From the NCBI RefSeq assembly GCF_947496485.1, contig NZ_CANMCZ010000003.1, positions 434,001 to 498,000 of the forward strand: a stretch of DNA of 64,000 bases, in the 5' to 3' direction. Both the position numbers and the translations under genes were made by a program. Source of the stretch: an uncultured Winogradskyella sp. (GTDB lineage: Bacteria > Bacteroidota > Bacteroidia > Flavobacteriales > Flavobacteriaceae). Shown piece after piece: positions 42,019 through 50,389 of this stretch. The stretch's first letter is position 1. Each line of letters starts with the position of its first letter. The notes beneath the pieces were generated by a model. That model saw only the letters and a list, made by a program, of their open reading frames with translations, was not told where the DNA came from and made no database searches.

Positions 42019-44322
42019 ATTAGACGAAACCCTTTACAAACAAGAAACTGAATAGTTAACTAACTGAAAAGCATAGTTCACTCAATCTGGATTTTTAAAT
42101 TGAACGAACAGAATTAACTTCGTGGAAACGAATTAAACAATGAGGAAATTACTTTTACTAATAACATTAATTTTACCGCTAACAACGTTTAGTCAAGACA
42201 ACTATTTAGCGAATCTTCCTATAAGTGGAGGAATTTCAGAAATAGGTGTTTCACCTTCCGAAAAAATATGGCTCGCTACAAAAGCTGGTAATACCTATTA
42301 TACAGATAAAATTGGCGAATTATGGAGTTTTGGTCCTTTAGGAACAAAAGACCCCTTATCAATGGACTTCGGAGGAACTTTTGAGCGTGTTAACTTCTTT
42401 TCAGAAAAAATAATGATGATTTCTGGCTACATACACGGAGAAAATTCTAATACAGATTTTGTCTATAGGTCAGAAGATGGTGGATTAAATTGGGATAAAG
42501 TAAAATTTGGTAAAAGTAGTTGGATTGATGCTGCTTACATTAACGATAATGGAAAAGCTTGGATGAGTGGAAATTCTCAACTTATTTACTATACTGAAAA
42601 TAGTGGAAAAACTTGGAAAAGCTTTGATAAGGCAGGAAATGAAAATGCATTAAGATTTGCAACAATTCACTTTGCTAAAGATGAAAAAACAGGCTTGTTT
42701 GGCTCTTTTTGGAACGTATTATACAAAACGACTGACAACTGTTTAACTTGGGAAAGATTACCAACGCCTTTAGACCAAAAAAAATATAAGAGGCTTTCTA
42801 AAGAACATAGACCTGACATAAAAAAAATAAGGATTTTTGGAGACTATTATATTATCAATCAACAAGGAAATGTTTTCTATACAAAAAGTGATAATATTGA
42901 CTGGATAGAATTACCAAATATAGCTGACTTTGAAACTACATCTGATGAGTGTATTTATTTAATTGACAAAGATTTAAAAATCGACTTAAGGGATTCAAGT
43001 TTCGTTTCTATTTGGCAATCCAATAAACAATTGAGAAGTCTACCAATAGCCATTAATACAAAAAACAATAGTCTTTTCGCTTTTACTTACGGTGAAATTT
43101 ATAAAATCAACAAAAACGATTTTATTGTTTCAAAACTTATGACAAATGAAGTGCCAATTAGTGAGCCTTATTTAAAGGTAAATTACAAAGGTGAAGAAAT
43201 TGGCTTTGATGGAAATACTGTTTTAAGATTTGATAAAAAAAGAACAGAATGGTATCGATTTATGGAATTACCTATCAATGTTTCGAATGCAGTCATTTTC
43301 AAAAAACAAATTGTAATTGCTGACAATTATTTAGACCAAAGGTTGGTTGTAGACATTGATGAACAAAAAACCACTAAATATGAACTTCCAAAATCGCTTT
43401 TCAATTTATCAGCGAATAAAATAGAAAAGTTTTCGATTGAAATTGGTAGTCAAGGTTGTTTTCATAATGATAAACAATACAAAGAGTATCAATTAAAAAA
43501 TAACACCTTTAAATTAATCAAAAAAGGAAAACAATTTTTGTCAAAAATGGACAAAGAAATAAGTCCAAAAATATTAAATGATATAGTTAATGAAATTAAT
43601 AATTCTCGTTTCAAAAAACTAACTGTAAACGATTTAGAAATTTCAAAAAAAGATTTGGACAACTTCAAAAATTTCATCGGTAAAGAAGAACAGAAAATAA
43701 AGAAAAAAGGTTACGACCGTTTTGACTACGACAACTATTACACTTTTCCAGGTGAAAACACAGACTTTAATTTTTACAAAAATGTGGCTGACAGTTTTGA
43801 TTCGATTCCAGATACTGTCATTAACCAAGTATTTAATACTGGATATGGCAATTGGAGTACCACAACTGTTTGGAGAAAAATGACAATTACTTTTAAAAAC
43901 GGAGAAGTCTTGACCATAGAAAATTCAGACGACAAACCAAACTATTTATATACACCTTGGATAATTAATTTTAACGGATTAATTATAAAAAGCAACTCTT
44001 TAAAATTAGGTGAGTTGATTAACGAACTAACTAATGGAGATTTATATTCTGATGTTTCTAAAGAAAAAAATTACGCTATTTATAAGGTTGCTGATTTTCT
44101 TTACAAACAGTCACTGAATAAAAAATAACTGTGGGCAACAACGTGTATAGCTCATTGCTAATCAATTACTTAATCGAAGTCAAGGCGTATTTGGAAAGTC
44201 GCCAAATTTTTAAATTTGACGATTTCCAAGAAAAAGATAAATAGTAAAATTTAAAAATTTGGCTTGTGGCTCAACCGAAAAATAATCGCTAATTTGCACG
44301 CAACGAGCCATACACAAACACG
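42010..44322 (+). mobile_element. Single-gene integron-type cassette (candidate)
   Basis: The span begins with TTGCCCACA and ends in ACG before TTAACG. It contains one gene and at its 3' end a long structured element (44130-44322). Joining the ends would give TGTGGGCAAC ... GTTGCCCACA, i.e. complementary outer cores in the circular form, as in integron cassettes. The host genes on both sides lie on the opposite strand. No integrase gene is in the window, so this would be an attC-only locus. Consensus RYYYAAC/GTTRRRY cores are not matched, so the recombinase could differ. Confidence 0.5.
42140..44128 (+). CDS. Exported YCF48/BNR-like protein, cassette-borne
   Basis: A 662-residue protein with a signal peptide (LLLITLILPLTTFSQ). 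Residues about 25-300 contain BNR/YCF48-like propeller motifs (VYRSEDGGLNWDKVKFG, YYTENSGKTWKSF, YKTTDNCLTWERL). The C-terminal half (about 450-662) has a lysine-rich helix and no recognised domain. Secreted BNR-like proteins in this group have unknown ligands. It is the only gene between two attC-like hairpins, on the opposite strand to its neighbours. Confidence 0.82.
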   Translation: MRKLLLLITLILPLTTFSQDNYLANLPISGGISEIGVSPSEKIWLATKAGNTYYTDKIGELWSFGPLGTKDPLSMDFGGTFERVNFFSEKIMMISGYIHGENSNTDFVYRSEDGGLNWDKVKFGKSSWIDAAYINDNGKAWMSGNSQLIYYTENSGKTWKSFDKAGNENALRFATIHFAKDEKTGLFGSFWNVLYKTTDNCLTWERLPTPLDQKKYKRLSKEHRPDIKKIRIFGDYYIINQQGNVFYTKSDNIDWIELPNIADFETTSDECIYLIDKDLKIDLRDSSFVSIWQSNKQLRSLPIAINTKNNSLFAFTYGEIYKINKNDFIVSKLMTNEVPISEPYLKVNYKGEEIGFDGNTVLRFDKKRTEWYRFMELPINVSNAVIFKKQIVIADNYLDQRLVVDIDEQKTTKYELPKSLFNLSANKIEKFSIEIGSQGCFHNDKQYKEYQLKNNTFKLIKKGKQFLSKMDKEISPKILNDIVNEINNSRFKKLTVNDLEISKKDLDNFKNFIGKEEQKIKKKGYDRFDYDNYYTFPGENTDFNFYKNVADSFDSIPDTVINQVFNTGYGNWSTTTVWRKMTITFKNGEVLTIENSDDKPNYLYTPWIINFNGLIIKSNSLKLGELINELTNGDLYSDVSKEKNYAIYKVADFLYKQSLNKK

Positions 44323-44330
44323 TTAACGAA
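44130..44330 (+). repeat. attC-like structured element, right side of cassette
   Basis: Outer core TGTGGGCAAC, then GTGTATAGCTCATTGC (44143-44158) pairing with GCAACGAGCCATACAC (44300-44315) at 14 of 16 positions, then CAAACACG and TTAACGAA. An inner hairpin joins TTGGAAAGTCG and CGATTTCCAA around 44190-44228. The element thus folds into a long imperfect hairpin with nested stems, as large attC sites do. No ORF lies in these 200 bases. Confidence 0.6.
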
Positions 44331-44334
44331 CCCT

Positions 44335-45012
44335 TCAAAAAAATTCAGAATACTGTAGCACTCTAAAATCAAACGTATTAAAATTTGGGTCTTTAGCTTT
44401 GAGTTGTTTATATAATGGCAATCTGCTTATAGAAATATTGGCAGCTCCTGAGCCAGAGGATAAAGAAACCGTTTTGATGGTTCTCTGGGATCCTGAAACA
44501 CGTTCAGGATGACAAAGCGAAAATTGGTGGATTCTAGGCACTTCGTTCTTAACTAATTCTAGCTTTAAATTATAAGCCTTTAGATGTCTTCTAAAAAAAT
44601 ATTCTGGTCCGTTTTTACTATTACCTCCCGTAAACAGAATCGTTTCTATGTTTGGGTATTGTTTTAAATAGTCAACAACATCTCTCAATTTTATGTTTTG
44701 CATTCCTAAATCAGAGGCATCAATTTTCTCTCGTTCTGCACTTTCTACAATATCACAAACACCAATTTTGTGTTCTATTAAAAATTGCTTCCGTTCATTG
44801 ATAGCGTCTTGAGAATTGTCATAGCGTAAATTGAGATTGTGAATTTTATCTATAAACAACCATAGAGAATTGTAATAACTACCATAACAAAAATCAACAT
44901 CCTTTTCCAATAACTTACCTGTTGAAAATCTTGGTGGTGGCAGCGTGCCAACAATAAGCTTTTTGGTATCATTATTAATAAAAGGCTCGTAAGGATGCTT
45001 ATGAAAAAACAT
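44335..45012 (-). CDS. Uracil-DNA-glycosylase superfamily protein with in-frame repeat insertion
   Basis: A 225-residue protein. KKLIVGTLPPP near residue 17 and CYGSYYNSLWLFIDKI near 42 match motif 1 and the substrate pocket of the UDG superfamily. LSSGSGAANISI near 187 takes the place of motif 2. Residues about 168-178 (CHPERVSGSQR) are encoded by a copy of the REP-like repeat (44487-44517), which enters the frame without breaking it just before motif 2. Whether it excises uracil or hypoxanthine is unknown. Its start overlaps the stop of the TPR gene by one base. Confidence 0.75.
   Translation of the reverse strand: MFFHKHPYEPFINNDTKKLIVGTLPPPRFSTGKLLEKDVDFCYGSYYNSLWLFIDKIHNLNLRYDNSQDAINERKQFLIEHKIGVCDIVESAEREKIDASDLGMQNIKLRDVVDYLKQYPNIETILFTGGNSKNGPEYFFRRHLKAYNLKLELVKNEVPRIHQFSLCHPERVSGSQRTIKTVSLSSGSGAANISISRLPLYKQLKAKDPNFNTFDFRVLQYSEFF
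44487..44517 (+). repeat. REP-like palindromic repeat, copy 2 (inside a gene)
   Basis: ATCCTGAA (44490-44497), loop ACACG, TTCAGGAT (44503-44510), then GACAAAG. The copy lies within the UDG-family gene and is translated there as CHPERVSGSQ on the minus strand. Same orientation as copies 1 and 3. Confidence 0.82.
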
Positions 45013-45734
45013 TACAGTGTTTTTAATAAGCGCTCAACTTCTGCAATCGTAGTTCTGTAAATACGCCTATTGGGTTTTGTCATGTGTTGAGATTCAGCAT
45101 AAATTTCGTTTAGCAAATCTGCACCTTCAGATTTCCTATGATTTTCAATATAAAATTTAGCGAGTTCTAATCGTTCATTGTAATTAGAATATGGTCTATC
45201 AATCTCCTTTAACTGCTCTTCGGCTTTTTCTAGTTTACCCAATTCTTTAAGTGCTAAACCGTAACAAAATTGTTGCTTAGAGCCTTTAAATTCTCGTTTA
45301 TTCAAGATGACTTCAGAATGTTCTACTACGCCCAAATAATCTTTAAGTTGAAAATAGCATAAGATTAATTGTTGGCGAGCATATAAATCATTCTGATCTA
45401 CATCCTCAAGTGTCTTTTTATAATTTACAATAGCATTTGGCATATCAGTATTTTGAACATAAGCATCTGCTAATTCGATACGATTGGTGTAGGTATCTGA
45501 AAATTCAATCTTCCTTTCTAAGTCCTTTATCTTTTTTGTTGGATTGATAATTGATGTGATTTCACTCTGAATTTTATCCGCATCATTCTTATTATAAACT
45601 TGTGTAATTATATAAATCAAAGAGCCTATAACGGGAATAAAAAAAATAAGAAAGTACCAATAATAAGGTTTGTGGTTTTTGTAAACGTGATATATACAAA
45701 ACGCCTGAAGTGCAACAATTAGATAGTAATGCAT
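45012..45734 (-). CDS. Membrane-anchored TPR protein
   Basis: A 240-residue protein. Two N-terminal transmembrane helices (about 3-16 and 25-46, YYWYFLIFFIPVIGSLIYII) resemble the phospholipase D-nuclease N-terminal anchor. The rest consists of four or so TPR units (TNRIELADAYVQNTDMPNAIVNYKKTL, YGLALKELGKLEKAEEQLKEI). It likely holds a protein complex at the membrane. The stop and the next start share a base (TAATG), which suggests translational coupling to the UDG-family gene. Confidence 0.78.
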   Translation of the reverse strand: MHYYLIVALQAFCIYHVYKNHKPYYWYFLIFFIPVIGSLIYIITQVYNKNDADKIQSEITSIINPTKKIKDLERKIEFSDTYTNRIELADAYVQNTDMPNAIVNYKKTLEDVDQNDLYARQQLILCYFQLKDYLGVVEHSEVILNKREFKGSKQQFCYGLALKELGKLEKAEEQLKEIDRPYSNYNERLELAKFYIENHRKSEGADLLNEIYAESQHMTKPNRRIYRTTIAEVERLLKTL

Positions 45735-45764
45735 GAAAGATAGTTAGGTCATTAAATATAGTAA

Positions 45765-46523
45765 CTATCTTGTAAAAACCAACTCATTCTCTGAGGATAA
45801 CGCTTCACTAAAGCCATAACCTTCGTAATTAAACCCTTTAACGTCGTCTAAAGTTTTCGCATCAGTATCGATAATATAACGTGTCATATAGCCTCTTGCT
45901 AGTTTAGCAAAAATGGCAATCATCTTATACTCACCATTCTTAAACTCTTTAAATGCAACATTAACTACTGGTACTTTTAATGCTTTGGTGTCTATAGCTT
46001 TAAAATACTCATTACTTGCTAAATTTAAGAATAGCTCGTCATCTTCTAACTCATCATTTAAAGCTTCAGTAACTTTCCTTCTCCAAAACTCATAAAGATT
46101 CTTGTTCTTACCTACTGGCATTTTAGTTCCCATTTCTAAACGATATGGCTGGACTAAATCTAAAGGTTTTAGTAAACCATATAATCCTGAAATTATACGA
46201 ACAGTATTTTCAACTTTATCTAACTTCTTAGCATCAATAGTGTAAGCATCTAAACCTCTATATACATCACCACTAAAGGCGTATATAGCTGGCCTAGCAT
46301 TATCTTTTGTAAATGGTAATTCCCATTCTTGGTTACGCTCATAGTTTAATTGTCCTAAATTGTCAGAAATACTCATTAGCTTCGATAAACTTCGTGCTGA
46401 CTTCTTTTTTAGTAATTTATTTAAGCGTTCTGCTTCAGCTAAAAAACAACTTTCTGTAGTTTTAGTCGTTGGTAATTTGCTTTCAAAATTTAAAGACTTT
46501 GCTGGCGATAATACGAGTTTCAT
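45765..46523 (-). CDS. yaaA: Peroxide stress protein YaaA
   Basis: A 252-residue protein of the YaaA (DUF328) family: MKLVLSPAKSLNFES at the start, SDNLGQLNYERNQ, AIYAFSGDVYRGLDA, RIISGLYGLLKPLDLVQPYRLEMGTK and FAKLARGYMTRYII. The length is normal. In E. coli YaaA lowers free iron during peroxide stress and has a DNA-binding fold. The gene is alone, 30 nt from the TPR gene. Confidence 0.95.
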   Translation of the reverse strand: MKLVLSPAKSLNFESKLPTTKTTESCFLAEAERLNKLLKKKSARSLSKLMSISDNLGQLNYERNQEWELPFTKDNARPAIYAFSGDVYRGLDAYTIDAKKLDKVENTVRIISGLYGLLKPLDLVQPYRLEMGTKMPVGKNKNLYEFWRRKVTEALNDELEDDELFLNLASNEYFKAIDTKALKVPVVNVAFKEFKNGEYKMIAIFAKLARGYMTRYIIDTDAKTLDDVKGFNYEGYGFSEALSSENELVFTR

Positions 46524-46605
46524 AGTTCAATTTTATTTCAATTCAAAGTTACGAAGTACAACGAATATCTGAAACGCCGTTCAAGAAAAAATGTAAATAC
46601 TACTA

Positions 46606-47640
46606 TTAATTATCTTTATGCTTAGAATAGCTCCTCCACTTCTCAATGCATTCTGCTATATCCTGTGGAATTTCAGACTCAAATTTTAAGAATTCTCCTG
46701 TTGTTGGATGCTGAAAACCTAATGTTTTGGCGTGCAAGGCTTGTCTTGGAAGCACTTTAAAACTATTCTCAACAAATTGCTTGTATTTTGTAAACGTAGT
46801 TCCTTTTAAGATTCGGTCACCTCCATAGCGCTCATCATTAAACAATGTATGGCCAATATGTTTCATATGTACACGGATTTGATGTGTACGACCAGTTTCT
46901 AGCTTACAACTTACTAAAGTGACATAACCTAAACGCTCAATAACTTTATAATGAGTTATAGCTGGTTTGCCTTTATCTGCTTCATCATCTAAATAAACGG
47001 TATTTTGTAATCTGTTTTTAGGATGACGTCCAATGTTACCTTCAATAGTGCCTTCATCGTCTTCCATATTTCCCCAAACTAAAGCTACATATTCGCGCTC
47101 ACTTGTTTTTTTTGCAAACTGATTAGATAAATGTGCCATAGCTTGTTCTGTCTTAGCAACAACGAGCAATCCACTTGTATCTTTGTCTATGCGATGCACC
47201 AAACCAGGTCTATCACTTGAGTTATTTGGTAAATTTTCGAAATGAAAAATAAGCGCGTTAATTAGTGTCCCTGAATAATTGCCATGACCAGGATGTACTA
47301 CCATACCAGCTGGTTTATTCACTACTAATAAATCATCATCTTCGTAAACTACATCAATAGGAATATCTTCTGCAATCAGCAAGTTTTCGTGCGGAGGATG
47401 CTCAAACTTAACAGTAATAACATCATTTGGTTTTACCTTGTAATTGGACTTTACAGGCTCATCATTAACGAAAATACTGCCGTCTTTTGCTGCAGCCTGA
47501 ATTTTATTACGCGTAGCGTTTTCAATAAAATTCATTAAGTATTTATCTATACGAAGTGGTTGCTGTCCCTTATCTACTCTAAAAGCATGATGCTCGTAAA
47601 GTTCGTCTTCTTCTTGGGAAATATCTGAGATATTAGGCAT
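46606..47640 (-). CDS. RluD-type 23S rRNA pseudouridine synthase
   Basis: A 344-residue enzyme. An S4 RNA-binding domain (RIDKYLMNFIENATRNKIQAA) occupies residues about 25-90. The catalytic domain follows with VHRIDKDTSGLLVVAKT (catalytic Asp) and RTHQIRVHMKHIGH. The RluC/RluD/RsuA-family layout with S4 and HRLD/HRID motif fits RluD, which makes pseudouridines at helix 69 of 23S rRNA. The exact target bases are inferred. It starts 6 nt after the PASTA gene. Confidence 0.92.
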   Translation of the reverse strand: MPNISDISQEEDELYEHHAFRVDKGQQPLRIDKYLMNFIENATRNKIQAAAKDGSIFVNDEPVKSNYKVKPNDVITVKFEHPPHENLLIAEDIPIDVVYEDDDLLVVNKPAGMVVHPGHGNYSGTLINALIFHFENLPNNSSDRPGLVHRIDKDTSGLLVVAKTEQAMAHLSNQFAKKTSEREYVALVWGNMEDDEGTIEGNIGRHPKNRLQNTVYLDDEADKGKPAITHYKVIERLGYVTLVSCKLETGRTHQIRVHMKHIGHTLFNDERYGGDRILKGTTFTKYKQFVENSFKVLPRQALHAKTLGFQHPTTGEFLKFESEIPQDIAECIEKWRSYSKHKDN

Positions 47641-47646
47641 TATATA

Positions 47647-48198
47647 TTATCGTTTACCATTGCCCAAAACCAAATCTATAGTAGATGTTAGTGGTAAAAG
47701 CATACCTGGTTTTAAAGTTTCACCCTTATGCTTCATACCTAAAACCACATCTTTTCCAATATTATCAATATAAGTGATTTCACCTACTTTAAATTCTAAA
47801 GCCTGTAATTGTGGTTTAGCCTGTCTAAAAGTGCGTTTAAGAATATTTGGCACTTCTACTTTTCTATAATCAGAAGGATTTAAGATTAAGTAAATTTTTC
47901 TATTTTCTTTTACTTGTGATCCTGCAACCGGGTTTTGCTCTATGACTGAATATTTTGGATAATCGGGATTAAAATTAGCAGAATCTTGAATCTTCATTGT
48001 TAAATCATTATCCTTCAATTCTATTTTAGCGGTTTCTATAGATTTCCCTTTAAGATCGGGAACAACCACAAATTCACCATGGTTAGTAGTAACATTTAAC
48101 CATTTTAGCATTATAAAACATAACACTACAACAGCGACAATAGCTAAAGCCAATTGTTTAAAAAAGACTTTACTGGTAAGAAACTTTACAATACTCAT
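47647..48198 (-). CDS. Membrane-anchored PASTA-domain protein
   Basis: A 183-residue protein with one transmembrane helix (about 12-30, FFKQLALAIVAVVVLCFIML). Two PASTA domains follow: VVPDLKGKSIETAKIELKDNDL with NPVAGSQVKENRKIYLILN, and VEVPNILKRTFRQAKPQLQ up to LGMKHKGETLKPG. There is no kinase or transpeptidase part, so it is a free-standing PASTA protein, common upstream of rluD in this group. PASTA domains sense or bind peptidoglycan. TAGTTTTG (48217-48224) on the minus strand may be its -7 element. Confidence 0.88.
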   Translation of the reverse strand: MSIVKFLTSKVFFKQLALAIVAVVVLCFIMLKWLNVTTNHGEFVVVPDLKGKSIETAKIELKDNDLTMKIQDSANFNPDYPKYSVIEQNPVAGSQVKENRKIYLILNPSDYRKVEVPNILKRTFRQAKPQLQALEFKVGEITYIDNIGKDVVLGMKHKGETLKPGMLLPLTSTIDLVLGNGKR

Positions 48199-48216
48199 AA
48201 GCTAAATAATTGTTGA

Positions 48217-48224
48217 CAAAACTA
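48217..48224 (-). promoter_or_regulatory. Putative -7 element of PASTA-rluD operon
   Basis: TAGTTTTG on the minus strand matches TAnnTTTG and ends 18 nt before the start codon. No TTG at -33 was seen. Confidence 0.35.
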
Positions 48225-48334
48225 AGAAATTATAACGTTATAATAACGCTGAATACCTAAAATACGTATGGATGATGGATTTAGATTATTAAAATAAATG
48301 ATACATTTACATATTAGCTTTTTTAAATTTAAAA

Positions 48335-49312
48335 ATGAAAAAAAATATTGCAATTATAATGGGAGGTTATTCTAGCGAATATAAAATTTCCCTTAAAAGC
48401 GGCAACGTTGTATATGAAACTTTAGATAAAGAAAAATACAATGCGTATCGTATTCATGTTTTTAAAGACAAATGGGTTTTTGTTAATGACCTTAATGAAG
48501 AATTTGAACTAGATAAAAATGACTTTTCGGTATTAGTTAATGAAACAAGAATCACTTTTGACTGTGTCTTCAATGCCATACACGGTTCACCTGGAGAAGA
48601 TGGCTTTATGCAAGCGTATTTTGAATTACTAGGTATACCACAAACAAGCTGTAACATGTACCAAGCTGCTCTTACGTTTAATAAGCGCGATTTATTGGCT
48701 ACTTTAAAACCTTACGGAATTAAAACTGCTGAAAGCTATTACCTAAATTTAGGTGATACTATTGATGAAGATGCGATTATTGCTAAAGTGGGTTTACCTT
48801 GTTTTGTAAAAGCAAATAAAGCTGGCAGTAGTTTTGGTATTTCTAAAGTGTATAAAAAAGAAGATTTGCAAGCAGCCATAGACGATTCGTTCAAAGAAGA
48901 CAATGAAATTATTATCGAACAGTTTTTAGATGGTATTGAAGTCTCAGTTGGTGTCATTTCTTATAAAGGAAAAACAACTGTTCTGCCAATTACAGAAATA
49001 GTATCGGAAAATGACTTCTTTGATTACCAAGCTAAATACGAGGGGAAATCACAAGAAATTACTCCAGCTCGTATATCTGAAGATTACAAACAAAAAACCG
49101 AAAGTGTAGCTAAAAAAATCTACGATACGCTTAAAATGAAAGGGTTCTCGCGAAGTGAGTTTATCTTTAAAAATGATGAACCCTATTTGTTAGAAGTTAA
49201 TACTGTACCTGGCTTAACTAATGAAAGTATTTTACCTCAACAAGCTGCCGAGGCCGGAATTAGCATGGAAGCGTTGTTTGATAATGCTATTGAGGAAGCT
49301 TTGAAGAAATAA
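48335..49312 (+). CDS. ddl: D-alanine--D-alanine ligase
   Basis: A 325-residue ATP-grasp ligase. GGYSSEYKISLKSG at the N-terminus, AIHGSPGEDGFMQAYFELLGIP, VKANKAGSSFGISKV, and the C-terminal SRSEFIFKNDEPYLLEVNTVPGLTNES with its Mg-binding Glu and Asn cover the family. It makes the D-Ala-D-Ala dipeptide of peptidoglycan. It is divergent from the PASTA operon and likely in one transcript with coaD. Confidence 0.96.
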   Translation: MKKNIAIIMGGYSSEYKISLKSGNVVYETLDKEKYNAYRIHVFKDKWVFVNDLNEEFELDKNDFSVLVNETRITFDCVFNAIHGSPGEDGFMQAYFELLGIPQTSCNMYQAALTFNKRDLLATLKPYGIKTAESYYLNLGDTIDEDAIIAKVGLPCFVKANKAGSSFGISKVYKKEDLQAAIDDSFKEDNEIIIEQFLDGIEVSVGVISYKGKTTVLPITEIVSENDFFDYQAKYEGKSQEITPARISEDYKQKTESVAKKIYDTLKMKGFSRSEFIFKNDEPYLLEVNTVPGLTNESILPQQAAEAGISMEALFDNAIEEALKK

Positions 49313-49369
49313 TAATTATATTTGATTGAATAAAGTTTCCATTTTTATGGGAATGACCAAACATTGTCG

Positions 49370-49825
49370 ATGAAAAGAGCACTATTTCCAGGTTCATTTG
49401 ATCCTATTACATTAGGACACTACGATATTATAAAACGTGGTATAAAACTATTTGACGAAGTTGTTGTTGCCATTGGAGTTAATGCAGAAAAAAAATATAT
49501 GTTTTCCTTAGACGAACGGAAGTCATTTATTGAAGAAGCTTTTAAAAACCAACCCAAAGTAAAAGTGGTGACTTACGAAGGTCTTACCATAGATTTTTGC
49601 GAAAAAATAGATGCGCAGTTTATACTAAGAGGTTTACGTAATCCTGCCGATTTTGAATTTGAAAAAGCCATCGCGCATACCAACAGAAGACTATCTAAAA
49701 TTGAAACTGTTTTCTTATTAACAGCTGCTAAAACGTCTTTTATCTCTTCATCTATTGTTCGCGATGTGATTAGAAACAACGGAGATTATACGGTTTTAGT
49801 GCCAGATAGTGTCGTTGTTAAATAA
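49370..49825 (+). CDS. coaD: Phosphopantetheine adenylyltransferase
   Basis: I take the ATG at 49370 (MKRALFPGSFDPIT), giving 151 residues; an in-frame codon two triplets earlier also exists. FPGSFDPITLGHYDII contains the T/HxGH nucleotidyltransferase motif, and ISSSIVRDV is the ISSTxxR-type motif. RGLRNPADFEFE lies between. It forms dephospho-CoA from phosphopantetheine and ATP. It lies 57 nt after ddl. Confidence 0.96.
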   Translation: MKRALFPGSFDPITLGHYDIIKRGIKLFDEVVVAIGVNAEKKYMFSLDERKSFIEEAFKNQPKVKVVTYEGLTIDFCEKIDAQFILRGLRNPADFEFEKAIAHTNRRLSKIETVFLLTAAKTSFISSSIVRDVIRNNGDYTVLVPDSVVVK

Positions 49826-49942
49826 CTAGTATTCCATCTCATTTTCTGACGTTTTCTATACCTTAAAGAAGAGTATTTCATGCTTTCACTGTAACAAAGT
49901 GTTGAATTTTACTACATATATTTTACACGTTACACTTTTCTT

Positions 49943-50389
49943 ATGAATCATCCATTTACATATATACTTTTTAAACTGAAGTTAGTTCAGCCTTCAAAAG
50001 ATATTATATTGGATTGGATGGACTCTGGTGCGGTTGACAAATTAGAATATGCGCTTAAACATGGCAATTATAATACGCGTCAATTTGCAGCTGAAGCCTT
50101 AGAGCATGTTGGCAGACCTTCATCCATTCCAACTCTACTTCATGCGATGAACGACAACATTCAGAATGTATCTATTGCAGCCTTAAATGCACTCGAAGCA
50201 TTGGGATGCAATGATGATTTGGTTATTTCTATTACGAGGAAACGCTTTAATTGGGTTAAAGAGATTAGAGATAAAGAAGAGCAGCGCAATGTAAAGAAAG
50301 ACAAAAAACACAATATTTATCGCTGGAAACGAGCTAGCAAAGAATCCTTTGATCGTGTTAAAGAACAGCTTAAAAAGCCAATGCGCTAG
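49943..50389 (+). CDS. HEAT-repeat protein
   Basis: A 148-residue protein. Helical pairs of HEAT type occupy about residues 35-100 (LEYALKHGNYNTRQFAAEALEHVG, IPTLLHAMNDNIQNVSIAALNALEALG). A basic tail follows (NVKKDKKHNIYRWKRASKES). The role is unknown; such modules bind proteins. It overlaps the end of the convergent GSCFA gene by 4 nt. Confidence 0.78.
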   Translation: MNHPFTYILFKLKLVQPSKDIILDWMDSGAVDKLEYALKHGNYNTRQFAAEALEHVGRPSSIPTLLHAMNDNIQNVSIAALNALEALGCNDDLVISITRKRFNWVKEIRDKEEQRNVKKDKKHNIYRWKRASKESFDRVKEQLKKPMR

